Below, piece by piece: positions 1 through 6,863 of a stretch of 28,617 bases of DNA; the stretch's first letter is position 1; each line of letters opens with the position of its first letter. A program made the translations under genes and the position numbers. The notes under the pieces were generated by a model. It ran no database searches. It saw nothing but the letters and a program-made list of their open reading frames with translations, and was not told where the DNA came from. The DNA is from Methanosarcinales archaeon (lineage in GTDB: Archaea; Halobacteriota; Methanosarcinia; Methanosarcinales; EX4572-44). Location of the stretch: positions 1 to 28,617 of the forward strand of contig RXIJ01000039.1 in NCBI GenBank assembly GCA_004212095.1, in the 5' to 3' direction.

Positions 1-66
1 AATTCATCTTGGCGTGGTATAGCGAGGGAGATGTAAAGTGTCTTACAGCAAAACACAAGGTGCTCT

Positions 67-627
67 TTGATTGCGGGCGCATGTCCAATCGGTGTTGAAA
101 ATACTGATCTCTTCCTTGATAACGTGAGCGAGCTTACAGGAAGGCCGGTTCCGGTTGAACTCAGGCAGAATCGAGGAAGGCTCATCGATGCAATTATCGA
201 TGTGCAGTTCAAGGTTGCACAGAAGAAGGTTGCGATCTTTGCAGACCCTGATGTTGCATCCGGGATGGCGAGATTTGTGCATGAACTTTGGATGGATCCG
301 GCAATTGTTGCAACCGGTACCGAGAGTAAGGAGTTTGTAAAGGATGTACAGGCGATAGCAAGCCAGACCGGGCACGAGATTGAGATTATCCCGGGCTGCG
401 ACCTCTATGAGCTGCATGAGGCGATAAAAAGGGTTGGTGTTGATCTGCTGATGGGAAACACGCATGGAAAAGTCATCGCTGATGATGAGAAAATCGCTTT
501 CGCAAGACTCGGCTTTCCTGTCTATGACCGTGTTGGCTACCAGAGGATACCAATTATCGGGTACAACGGCGGGATCAATCTTGTCGACCGGATCGCGAAC
601 GCGATTCTGGATCATGGAGATGCGTAA
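67..627 (+). CDS. Nitrogenase beta-subunit (NifK-like) C-terminal portion, 5' end broken or missing
   Basis: About 190 residues match the C-terminal third domain of nitrogenase component 1 beta subunits (NifK/VnfK/AnfK). Visible family blocks are PIGVENTD near the start, SELTGRPVP, RGRLIDAIID, the DPD turn, DLLMGNTHGK and GFPVYDRVGYQR followed by IGYNGG. A full NifK is roughly 450-520 residues and binds the P-cluster with conserved cysteines in its first half, which is absent here. The reading frame is closed by a TAA at 34-36, and the only start is a TTG at 67, placed inside a conserved region, so this is probably not a natural start. Either the gene is frameshifted, or the window begins at a rearrangement. 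No other nif gene follows. The family call is strong; whether it is Mo-nitrogenase or a nitrogenase-like paralogue cannot be decided. Confidence 0.8.
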   Translation: MIAGACPIGVENTDLFLDNVSELTGRPVPVELRQNRGRLIDAIIDVQFKVAQKKVAIFADPDVASGMARFVHELWMDPAIVATGTESKEFVKDVQAIASQTGHEIEIIPGCDLYELHEAIKRVGVDLLMGNTHGKVIADDEKIAFARLGFPVYDRVGYQRIPIIGYNGGINLVDRIANAILDHGDA

Positions 628-772
628 TCGAGTGTTGGCACTGTTTGGGATGGGGTTTTCGTCCTGACGGTGTTTTTGTGATAAGATATTTGTCAAGGTA
701 GTCTCGTAAGGCTTATTATACGAGTAGGTGGTAGATATTAGTACACATGGAGCGAGAGAGGACTGATAGAAG

Positions 773-940
773 ATGTTTCCACACTTTCAGGAATGGTACA
801 GTAAGTGTCTCTGGGCGCCGTCCGGCTTCCATGGATCAGTTGGACGTGGATGGGAAGTTGTGGAGCGATGCATACAGAATCGGGAGGAGCCGAATGCGAA
901 AACGCTATGTACAGGCTCCATACTCAAGTCCGGGGTTTAG
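773..940 (+). pseudogene. Possible transposase remnant (weak)
   Basis: A 55-codon frame contains an aromatic-rich start (FQEWYSKCLW) and a segment ending EEPNAKTLCTG that loosely resembles the region before the first catalytic Asp in IS5-type transposases. No DDE residues, no inverted repeats and no flanking duplication are seen. The rest of the interval 628-967 shows no gene. It lies at the junction between the broken nif gene and the accessory island, where a mobile-element scar would make sense, but similarity is weak. Confidence 0.2.
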
Positions 941-967
941 TGACTGGTCAAGTGAAAAGCAACTAAT

Positions 968-1780
968 ATGATTACAAATCTAGAAAAATATAAAAAAGAC
1001 CTTACAGAATTAATTGCCAATGGTAGTTGGTTAGCGATGGCGATGCATGCTGATTTTCTTGTAGAAGATTTTCATAATTCCCTAAAAAAAGAGTTGAAGG
1101 ATGAAAAAAAAGTTGCTGAATATATCACAAAATTACCTTCATTCGAAAATGATTATCAAGCGTGGTATTCAGAAAGCCTTGTTTTATTAAAACAACTTTT
1201 ACCGGATCGTGTTTCGGATTTTACAAAATTGTACGAAAAATCCAAAACAAGAAGAAAGGAAATCACCTATGAAAATTATGTTATTGAAGATGCTCTCCAA
1301 GGTCTGCGTGTTATACGTGGCGGGGAACTCGTTGTTGGTGCTGATGCCGCAATACCAAGATTCAGACAACAACTCAATATCATTAAAGCAATAAATAAAA
1401 GATTTGAAAGTTCACTTTTTGATATAAGACAACTTGTTCAAGCTGATCTATTTGATTCAGAATTGGAAGCAGCAAAAGAATTAAACACAAAAGGATTTTT
1501 ACGAGGTGCCGGTGCCATAGCAGGCGTTGTTTTGGAAAAACATTTATTGCAGGTTTGCGATAATCATGGCGTAAAAATCACCAAGAGAAATCCCTCAATT
1601 TCAGATTACAATGATAAATTAAAAGAAGCTGGCACTTATGAAACATCCTCTTGGCGGAAAATACAGCATTTGGGAGACTTGAGAAATCTTTGTGATCATA
1701 AAAAGAAAAAGGAACCCAAGACGGAGGATGTTGATGTGTTAATTGAAGGAGTAGACCGCATTATAAAAACAATTTTTTAA
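968..1780 (+). CDS. HEPN-motif protein, putative RNase or defence-related, 270 aa
   Basis: Function is not known from a named family. The N-terminal 150 residues are helical and charged. The C-terminal ~100 residues form a helical block ending in RNLCDH (R239 to H244), which fits the R-x4-H signature of HEPN domains, where these residues form the active site of many toxin and defence RNases. The preceding stretch (GFLRGAGAIAGVVLEKHL, 176-193) resembles the helix seen in DUF4145-like abortive-infection HEPN proteins. Base composition is clearly AT-richer than the nif fragment upstream. It stands alone, with no partner antitoxin gene directly adjacent, and lies in an island of Fic and PIN/RHH modules, which supports a stress or defence role. 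The start ATG 968 has no evident Shine-Dalgarno site. HEPN assignment is an inference from motif and context. Confidence 0.6.
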   Translation: MITNLEKYKKDLTELIANGSWLAMAMHADFLVEDFHNSLKKELKDEKKVAEYITKLPSFENDYQAWYSESLVLLKQLLPDRVSDFTKLYEKSKTRRKEITYENYVIEDALQGLRVIRGGELVVGADAAIPRFRQQLNIIKAINKRFESSLFDIRQLVQADLFDSELEAAKELNTKGFLRGAGAIAGVVLEKHLLQVCDNHGVKITKRNPSISDYNDKLKEAGTYETSSWRKIQHLGDLRNLCDHKKKKEPKTEDVDVLIEGVDRIIKTIF

Positions 1781-1808
1781 TTTTATTAGATGCACCCTCA
1801 GATGCCTC

Positions 1809-1830
1809 GGATTTGAGCGAAGCGAAATCC
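1809..1830. repeat. Short palindrome with GCGAAGC apex, 3' of the HEPN gene
   Basis: GGATTT and AAATCC arms flank an inner GCGAAGC, giving an imperfect hairpin with a GAA triloop. It begins 28 bases after the HEPN stop codon and resembles the hairpins found 3' of polB, recJ, UPF0179 and other genes in this window. Confidence 0.5.
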
Positions 1831-1890
1831 AGGGTCAGTGACGTTAAAGGTCTCTGATAAACCGTGTGGAAGAACAACCTGTCCAAAACA

Positions 1891-2384
1891 TTCATAGCCA
1901 ACCAACCACCATAACCCTGTGATCCATATCCCTATATTCCAGACGTCCACAAAAATTTGGGCGACCATCAGACACACAAGAGGTCTTGAACATGCATGTT
2001 AAAAAAAACCATACCCTCCCTAAAGAACCGGAGAAGTAAGGTGGAAGACTATCTTATAGGCACATATTACTCAAATCTCTCGGACGTCATAAGAGACCGG
2101 CTCAGAAAGATTGTTGCGGAGTACAAGAGAAAAATGAGGTTGGGATTGCTACAACCTTCTACAAAGAGGAAGATAACGCTGCAGTAAGCTGCTGCCATAA
2201 TGGACGCCCCTGTGTGAAAAACTCTTAGGGAGCTTGGTTGGGAGGGCTGTGTACCTGGGATACGGAATGGGAGAGCTGGGGAGAGAATCCTGAATGATCA
2301 CTATAAGCGATTCCACCCCCTCTCATCCATTTTGGAACGATCAAGCGGCCCCATCTTCTTCGATCCATGTACGGGCAGGTCATG
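1891..2384 (+). repeat. Long diverged repeat, copy A (decayed toxin-antitoxin module)
   Basis: About 495 bp align, with scattered substitutions and small indels, to 4983-5478. The shared segment starts TTCATAGCCAACCAACC and ends near GTACGGGCAGGTCAT. It includes ~100 bp of leader, a remnant antitoxin frame and the first ~30 codons of a PIN toxin frame. Both copies lie in the same orientation, so this is a direct duplication about 3.1 kb apart. Confidence 0.85.
1992..2275 (+). pseudogene. Decayed RHH/UPF0175-like antitoxin, copy A
   Basis: The reconstructed product reads like an antitoxin: an N-terminal ribbon-helix-helix start (MHVKKTITLPKEPEKL), then VEDYLIGTYYSNLSDVIRDRL, a basic linker, and a C-terminal REAAAIMDAPV / RELGWEG helix typical of UPF0175-like proteins paired with PIN toxins. 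It is broken: the A-run after GTT has eight A where copy B has seven, a compensating base is lost nearby, CAG-TAA interrupts the frame at 2185, and GTG-TGA follows in the KTLRELG block. An uninterrupted frame remains only from 1996 to 2187 (63 codons). A non-functional remnant is the best reading. Confidence 0.7.
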
Positions 2385-2514
2385 GATGGGAGTTGTGAAG
2401 AGATACATATGGAATCAGGAGAATCCAAATACGGAATCGCTACTGAGGAGTTGCCTAAGTAGTTGTGGCTTGATTTGGAGTACTAAAAGAATCAGCTTTT
2501 TTGGGGGGTGTTGA
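2294..2514 (+). pseudogene. Decayed PIN-domain (DUF3368-like) toxin, copy A
   Basis: ATG 2294 begins MITISDSTP, the first strand of a PIN nuclease with its catalytic Asp, but the frame shifts by one base after the CCC codon. In the next frame it continues LIHFGTIKRPHLLRSMYGQV, matching DUF3368-type toxins paired with UPF0175 antitoxins. After that similarity fades. Copy B (5389) has exactly the same extra base at the same place. The remaining catalytic acidic residues are not recognisable. Confidence 0.65.
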
Positions 2515-2541
2515 TTGGGAACTTTGCTTTTAAAATCCTCA

Positions 2542-3852
2542 TTATTCTATACATTTATCTTTATCCAAAAGAAAGATAAATTGTTTCCCTCTCGCGTGCT
2601 TGCGTAGATAACCTAATTCAGCTAATCCCAAAAGATCTGTTCTTGCGGTTTGGTAGGTTATATCATAACGTTCTTGCATTTCTTTCACAGTTGTCGGTCG
2701 CTCAGTTTTAGTCAGAGTGATAATCACGTCTGCCTGGCGGAAGTTTAGATCAGGATTATTTTTTATCGTTTCAAAAATCTTCTTATTTGCCGACTTTGTT
2801 TTTTCAATGTACTTTTCAAATGATTTTAACGCAATATCGAGTTGTCTCAAGTTGAATTTTACAAAATAAGTGATGTCGTTATCGTCTGTTTCGGAGTGAA
2901 TATACGCTCGTGTATATTTAACTGGCGCATTTTTTATCGCAGTGGATACTGCAACGTACTCCAACCAATCATATCTCTGAGAAATTAAATACCAGTAGAA
3001 TAAAGCTCTTGCAGTTCTTCCATTTCCATCATTGAATGGATGTATATATCCTATTACATAATGAAGCACTATTGCCTTAACAATAGGATGAAGATAAAAT
3101 TCAGTGGGTTCAGTGTTGGCAAAATCGCAAGTTTGTTTTAGGAGTTTGTTAATGCTACTGTGATCAGGTGGCTCATAAAGAAGCTGACCTTCATCTCTTG
3201 AATATACTTTAACCTCATTATCCGTTCTAAAAGCTCCTTCGTACTCTTTTTTTTCAAGAGTGTCTTTAGTTATTTTTTTATGAACATCCAGAATAAGTTC
3301 TAATGTCAATGGTTGGTTTGGTTGCGTATTTTCTTTAATGTACACAATCGTAATGTAGTTGTTCAGTATCATTTGTTCAGAAGGGGTCTTAGGTTTCCTA
3401 TTTTCCCTCAACATTTGTTTCGCGACTACCCTTGTTGTAGCTGCACCTTCCAACTGGCTAGAAGCTATTGCTTCTTCCATCAATGAATTGACCAAATATT
3501 TTCTTTTTAAGTCAACTGATGGCATATGAGATTCAAAGTCAATTTTACCTCCAACTCGCATATCTAAGCCATGAAGCGCCTTCTCAATCAGTGGAGTTTG
3601 AACATAATGCAATGTTAGGCCATCCAGTCTAATCGCCCTATTATTAAATTCCCTAACTAACTTGGCATAACCCCATAATAGTTTAAGATTGAACTTAACG
3701 TCCTTAAATCTCATTGGGAGCTCATCCCAATGCAAATATTTTGAATTAACAATATCTAAATATGGTTTAAGCTCTTCGATAGACTTACTATCGCTTTGTC
3801 CTAACAACTTATGTATTTCCTCATCATCGGGTGGTTTTTCTGGAATTCTCAC
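2542..3852 (-). CDS. Fic family protein (AMPylase type) with N-terminal inhibitory helix and C-terminal winged helix
   Basis: A 436-residue Fic protein. The Fic active-site loop is HPFNDGNGRTAR (H271 to R281), complete for transfer of AMP from ATP to a target hydroxyl. The N-terminal Fic/DOC accessory region carries SSQLEGAA (131-138), fitting the (S/T)xxxE(G/N) inhibitory helix of class II Fic proteins, with E135 expected to block ATP. The C-terminal ~60 residues (RPTTVKEMQERYDITYQTAR) form a winged helix-turn-helix, suggesting DNA binding and self-regulation. It is transcribed away from tandem operator-like repeats at 3877-3989. No adjacent intact antitoxin is present, consistent with built-in inhibition. 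Its target is unknown. AT-rich composition fits the island. Confidence 0.93.
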   Translation of the reverse strand: MRIPEKPPDDEEIHKLLGQSDSKSIEELKPYLDIVNSKYLHWDELPMRFKDVKFNLKLLWGYAKLVREFNNRAIRLDGLTLHYVQTPLIEKALHGLDMRVGGKIDFESHMPSVDLKRKYLVNSLMEEAIASSQLEGAATTRVVAKQMLRENRKPKTPSEQMILNNYITIVYIKENTQPNQPLTLELILDVHKKITKDTLEKKEYEGAFRTDNEVKVYSRDEGQLLYEPPDHSSINKLLKQTCDFANTEPTEFYLHPIVKAIVLHYVIGYIHPFNDGNGRTARALFYWYLISQRYDWLEYVAVSTAIKNAPVKYTRAYIHSETDDNDITYFVKFNLRQLDIALKSFEKYIEKTKSANKKIFETIKNNPDLNFRQADVIITLTKTERPTTVKEMQERYDITYQTARTDLLGLAELGYLRKHARGKQFIFLLDKDKCIE

Positions 3853-3876
3853 AGTTACACACGCTCTTTATCTACT

Positions 3877-3989
3877 TCTACTAATTTGACATTCATTAGT
3901 ATTCATTTAACTATTTGTCTTGTAGATAAAATTATCTACTAATTTGACATTCATTAGTATTCATTAACACTCATCAATATTCGTTAATG
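3877..3989 (-). promoter_or_regulatory. Operator-like repeats upstream of the first fic gene
   Basis: A 31-bp direct repeat beginning TCTACTAATTTGACATTCAT occurs at 3877-3907 and 3935-3965 (58-bp spacing). Inside and after it, variants of TTCATTA recur about every 10-11 bp (ATTCATTAG, ATTCATTAA, ACTCATCAA, ATTCGTTAA), about one helical turn apart. The block starts 25 bp upstream of the fic ATG, where a self-binding winged-helix protein would act. This is a pattern seen directly; the binding role is inferred. Confidence 0.65.
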
Positions 3990-4049
3990 TTGTCGAGCTT
4001 TGGTTCTATCAGGTATTATGGGATGAGGATTTGATTTTTTAATAGAGAT

Positions 4050-4160
4050 TTAAGATTTACACTTATTTAGTGCCAGTATTTTTTCTTTACTATTCTCATA
4101 CAGCCTCCCGATTTCTTCGATGTCTGATATAGGGTCGTTGATTTTGAGAAACTGATATGA
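4050..4160 (-). pseudogene. Possible C-terminal coding remnant
   Basis: The minus strand encodes FLKINDPISDIEEIGRLYEN followed by a lysine-rich tail and a stop at 4050. It has protein-like composition, but the frame upstream becomes low quality and runs through the antisense of the PIN remnant. No family is recognised; it may be the tail of a lost island gene. Confidence 0.2.
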
Positions 4161-4184
4161 CGGACGTAGAGGTCGGGTTGGTTG

Positions 4185-4345
4185 TGTAGTCAGAAGGGCT
4201 GTGTGAAACGGATTCGATCTTGCTTGCACGAGAATTGAACGCCGATCCGCTCTTGATAAACGAGAGATGGACAAGGGCTGCGACGTGGGTAGACTCCTTT
4301 GCGATCGAGAACAGTCAGATAGCAATTCCTATATACCAGACAGAC
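4185..4345 (+). pseudogene. PIN-domain toxin remnant (C-terminal half)
   Basis: The frame reads EGLCETDSILLARELNADPLLINER, close to the PIN consensus of a GE-x(3)-ALARELNADLLLIDER block that carries two catalytic acidic residues. A stop (TAG) lies just upstream in the same frame, so the N-terminal half is missing. The reading frame runs on into the next small ORF without a stop. It is a third PIN trace in the island and lies between the two decayed module copies. Confidence 0.5.
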
Positions 4346-4357
4346 AAAGAATCCACT

Positions 4358-4585
4358 ATGGTAATGAGAACGATTGAGATCAAGGAAATCAAATACGAAG
4401 TGGACAAAGAGCGAAGGGGGGGCGTAATATCCCGATTGAAGGAATTATACAGAGACCAGCTCGACATATTCACGGAAGGGGATTTTGTTGGTGTCCGGGG
4501 TGATCTGCATAACTACAAAAGAAGAAGTAGAATACTATGGATAATGAGTGGTGGCAAACATGGGAAGGATTTACCGACCTGTTGA
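4358..4585 (+). CDS. Small protein of unknown function overlapping the aspartic protease gene
   Basis: About 75 residues from ATG 4358 (or ATG 4364: MRTIEIKEIKYEVDKER...). It has a charged N-terminal strand, a short helix (VISRLKELYRDQL), and a basic tail (NYKRRSRILW). I do not recognise a family. Its last 26 bases overlap the start of the retropepsin-like gene in another frame, which suggests a translationally coupled pair. The open frame extends upstream to 4220 through the PIN remnant, so the N-terminus could be a fusion with that remnant. No strong ribosome binding site is seen. Confidence 0.4.
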   Translation: MVMRTIEIKEIKYEVDKERRGGVISRLKELYRDQLDIFTEGDFVGVRGDLHNYKRRSRILWIMSGGKHGKDLPTC

Positions 4586-4913
4586 GATTGAATGTGGCAA
4601 TAGGAAAGCCACGACTGTCGCAATTATAGATACCGGTGCTGACGAAACGGTGATTAGCGAACGGTTAGCAGGTAAAGTTAATTCTGACTTATATGGCGTT
4701 TTCAAGGCGATCTGTGCTTCAGATACCATGTTGGAAGGAAAGTATGCTGACGTAACGATCAGGGAACTGTGGAGCAGAGTTGAGATTGTAATGGCTGTTG
4801 GTGTTTCTGATAAACCTTTTGGGACGGATGACATTGATGATGAAGGGGTTGAAGCGATACTCGGGGTCGATTTCTTGCAGGAAACAGAAATGCCTCTTGA
4901 TTTTGGTTATTGA
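4560..4913 (+). CDS. Retropepsin-like (clan AA) aspartic protease
   Basis: A 117-residue protein with the catalytic block AIIDTGADETVIS (D24-T-G-A-D28), as in single-domain retropepsin-like proteases that act as dimers. The C-terminal EAILGVDFLQE (98-108) matches the hydrophobic-hydrophobic-Gly element that supports the active-site loop. Length is normal for small archaeal and bacterial members, and no transmembrane segment is visible. ATG 4560 is preferred: it follows an AGTGGTGG-like Shine-Dalgarno site at 4547-4554; GTG 4548 is an alternative in frame. It overlaps the unknown small gene before it, so the two are likely co-translated. Substrate and role are unknown; the setting among toxin modules makes activation or removal of a partner protein conceivable, but this is speculation. 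Confidence 0.8.
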   Translation: MGRIYRPVEIECGNRKATTVAIIDTGADETVISERLAGKVNSDLYGVFKAICASDTMLEGKYADVTIRELWSRVEIVMAVGVSDKPFGTDDIDDEGVEAILGVDFLQETEMPLDFGY

Positions 4914-4982
4914 CACATTGAATGACTATGTGTGCAGGCAACGCATTGATTGCGTTATGCACCCAAACACCTATCAAAAATA

Positions 4983-5478
4983 TTCATAGCCAACCAACCC
5001 CATAACCTTATGATTCACACCCCCTTATTCTATGACACCCGCACAGATTTAGACGACCATCAGACACAACAGAGGGTCTTGATCATGCATGTTAAAAAAA
5101 CCATAACTCTTCCGAAAGAACCGGAGAAGTTATGTAGAAGACTATCTCATAGGCACATATCACTCAAATCTCTCGGACGCTATAAGAGATGAGCTCAGAA
5201 AGATTCTTGCAGAGTACAAGAAAAAAATGAGGTTGAGATTGCTGCAAGTCTCTGCAAAGAGGAAGATAACGCTGCGGGAAGCTGCTGCCATAATGGATGC
5301 CCCTGTGCGAAAAACTCGTGGGGAGCTTGGTTGGGAGGGGCTGCGTATCTGGGATACGGAATAAGAGAACCGGGGGAGAGGATCCCGGATGATTACTGTA
5401 AGCGATTCCACCCCCTCTCATCCATTTTGGAACGATCAAGCGACCCCATCTTCTTCGATCCATGTACGGGTAGGTCAT
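4983..5478 (+). repeat. Long diverged repeat, copy B (decayed toxin-antitoxin module)
   Basis: Second copy of the segment at 1891-2384. Divergence is moderate and spread evenly over coding and non-coding parts, so the duplication is not recent. Copy B keeps a longer readable antitoxin frame. Past the end at 5478 the copies still share short matches in the PIN frame (AATC, a T-run and GATTGGG near 2488-2520 and 5548-5570). Confidence 0.85.
5085..5364 (+). pseudogene. Frameshifted RHH/UPF0175-like antitoxin, copy B
   Basis: ATG 5085 gives MHVKKTITLPKEPEKL, the ribbon-helix-helix strand, then a single frameshift near 5128-5137. In the following frame the product reads EDYLIGTYHSNLSDAIRDEL, continues through a basic helix, and ends with ITLREAAAIMDAPVRKT and GELGWEGLRIWDTE before TAA 5362. 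Correcting one indel would restore a ~92-residue protein. The N-terminal strand would bind DNA and the C-terminal helix would sequester the PIN toxin encoded just downstream. Compared with copy A it has lost much less. Confidence 0.72.
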
Positions 5479-5582
5479 AATCACAGAGGTGGTGCACCGG
5501 GAAGTATGTAACAGAAGGAATCACTTTTGGTAAGACAGATGCCAATCTTTTTGGAAAAGGCGATTGGGGACTATTATATTAA
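5389..5582 (+). pseudogene. Decayed PIN-domain (DUF3368-like) toxin, copy B
   Basis: MITVSDSTP from ATG 5389, an extra base after CCC, then LIHFGTIKRPHLLRSMYG, a TAG where copy A has CAG (Gln), and VIITEVVHREV. A further shift leads into TEGITFGKTDANLFGKGDWG and a stop at 5580. At least three lesions. The gene would have started 24 bases after the antitoxin stop, the usual antitoxin-then-toxin order. Confidence 0.7.
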
Positions 5583-5619
5583 TTTCTGAGATTAAAAGAC
5601 AGGGACACATATCCAATCT

Positions 5620-6549
5620 TTACCTACCATATTTTGATTTATATTCTCTTAAAGCACGTTTTGATGAGTGCCACACTCTTCCAATCTTAACTGCATCCAA
5701 AACTCCTTGTCTAGCTCGCAGGCTCAAGTATTCCTGAGAATATGTAGTATCCTTGCCAAGTTCTTTCAGAGGTAGCAATTCATCAATTCCACCGAAGATT
5801 GATAGATACATTGTGATGCTCTCATCCAAAGCTTTTGCAATGAAGTGCACAAATGGAGAAATGTTTCCATTATCTGCTAACTTAAGAAATCTGTAATATT
5901 TTCTTCTATTTTCTATTTTTAGTACTATTGGGGGAAAATTTTTGGAAATAAAATATAAATTTGTTAGTAACCGTGCCACTCGTCCATTACCGTCTATGAA
6001 AGGATGAATCTCTACAAATCTATGATGGAGAAAAGCAGCAGTTTCAATAGGATGTATATTACTTTGACCAATCTTATTGATCAATTCATCCATTAATTTG
6101 ATGACTTTTGGCCAGTCGGGAGGTGTTTTTATCGCACCGGTTATTCTTACATTTTTGGTTCGATATTTTCCTGCCTCTTCAAGAATACCAGCGGTAACAA
6201 TTTCATGAATCTGCTGTATAACAACATGATCCAATTCTTTATTGCTTTTCGCTACATCTTCCAATAAATCAAATGCCTTTGCATTATTTGTAGCCTCGAG
6301 ATGCTCTTTTAATGATTTCCCGCTGATTGTTATACCCTCTTCAAGAACAAGCTTTGTCTCTGAAAGCGTAAGGGTGTTACCTTCTATTGCATTTGAATGG
6401 TACGTATGGTAAAGACAATACTCCCTATTCAGTTTTTCCACAGCATCTGCTGGTAGCGGGCGTTTTGAATTTAACATTTGAATTTTTTCGTCAATACGTG
6501 AAAGGATACTTTCTTGAATTAATGAAGTGCTGGTATTGGTATTAGACAT
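5620..6549 (-). CDS. Fic family protein with N-terminal inhibitory helix and C-terminal excisionase-like HTH
   Basis: A 309-residue Fic protein of a different subtype from the one at 2542. The active-site loop is HPFIDGNGRVAR (H182 to R193), with the catalytic His and the ATP-phosphate-binding GNGR. The inhibitory helix is HSNAIEGNTL (51-60), matching (S/T)xxxE(G/N) with E56. The core resembles FicD-type proteins without TPRs (KYRTKNVRITGA, TPPDWPKV). The last ~45 residues (YSQEYLSLRARQGVLDAVKI then GRVWHSSKRALREY) fit an excisionase/MerR-like helix-turn-helix. A TATA-like stretch at 6571-6585 and repeated TATCGGT sites at 6589-6622 lie just upstream, suggesting autoregulation. A complete gene among decayed neighbours; its target is unknown. 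Confidence 0.93.
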   Translation of the reverse strand: MSNTNTSTSLIQESILSRIDEKIQMLNSKRPLPADAVEKLNREYCLYHTYHSNAIEGNTLTLSETKLVLEEGITISGKSLKEHLEATNNAKAFDLLEDVAKSNKELDHVVIQQIHEIVTAGILEEAGKYRTKNVRITGAIKTPPDWPKVIKLMDELINKIGQSNIHPIETAAFLHHRFVEIHPFIDGNGRVARLLTNLYFISKNFPPIVLKIENRRKYYRFLKLADNGNISPFVHFIAKALDESITMYLSIFGGIDELLPLKELGKDTTYSQEYLSLRARQGVLDAVKIGRVWHSSKRALREYKSKYGR

Positions 6550-6570
6550 AATTTACCCTACCAGACATAG

Positions 6571-6622
6571 GATATAATGATATCTATATATCGGTATCGG
6601 TGAAATTTTGGATCAACCGATA
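6571..6622 (-). promoter_or_regulatory. Promoter and operator-like TATCGGT repeats of the second fic gene
   Basis: TATCGGT occurs twice overlapping at 6589-6595 and 6595-6601, and once inverted (ACCGATA) at 6616-6622, giving an inverted pair with 14 bp between. The adjacent minus-strand ATCATTATATCC at 6571-6582 is TATA-like and about 28 bp from the ATG. Repeats beside a promoter of a gene encoding its own HTH suggest self-control; binding is inferred. Confidence 0.55.
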
Positions 6623-6655
6623 TCAATGAACACCATTCAACAAACTTGGTATATA

Positions 6656-6701
6656 GGGAAATATAAACGCAACCATATTTTATCGCTACTGAAATTCGAT
6701 A
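6656..6701 (-). repeat. 47-bp dispersed promoter-like element, copy 1
   Basis: This stretch matches 20882-20928 with only a few changes. Shared blocks are TATAAACGCAACCAT and GCTACTGAAATTCGATA. On the minus strand it contains GTTTATATTTCCC, an archaeal TATA-like box. Copy 1 lies ~110 bp upstream of the second fic gene, copy 2 ~60 bp upstream of the membrane protein gene at 20823. Confidence 0.65.
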
Positions 6702-6719
6702 CATATTTTCTATGCACCC

Positions 6720-6787
6720 GATTGCTACGCAATTGAGAGCTACCCCTGTGCACCAAGTGTACAGTTCTGCAGAATGAATTTGTGCAG
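6720..6787. repeat. Cluster of short hairpins 3' of the UPF0173 gene
   Basis: Three palindromes in a row: ATTGC-TAC-GCAAT (6721-6733), CTGTGCAC-CAA-GTGTACAG (6746-6764, one mismatch) and an imperfect CTGCA...TGCAG one (6767-6787). They lie 77 bp or more beyond the UPF0173 stop on the minus strand. No gene is supported in 6550-6863. Confidence 0.55.
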
Positions 6788-6863
6788 TTTCTTGAAAGAT
6801 ATATCGTAAAAACCAACAGATATCAGTCTGCATTTTTGTATCAAATCTGTTTTCAAAGGGCAA

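Noticed and set aside
6558..6863. 101-residue minus-strand open frame
   Set aside because: It translates the 47-bp repeat, hairpins and promoter region between fic and UPF0173; no domain and cysteine/tyrosine-rich random composition.
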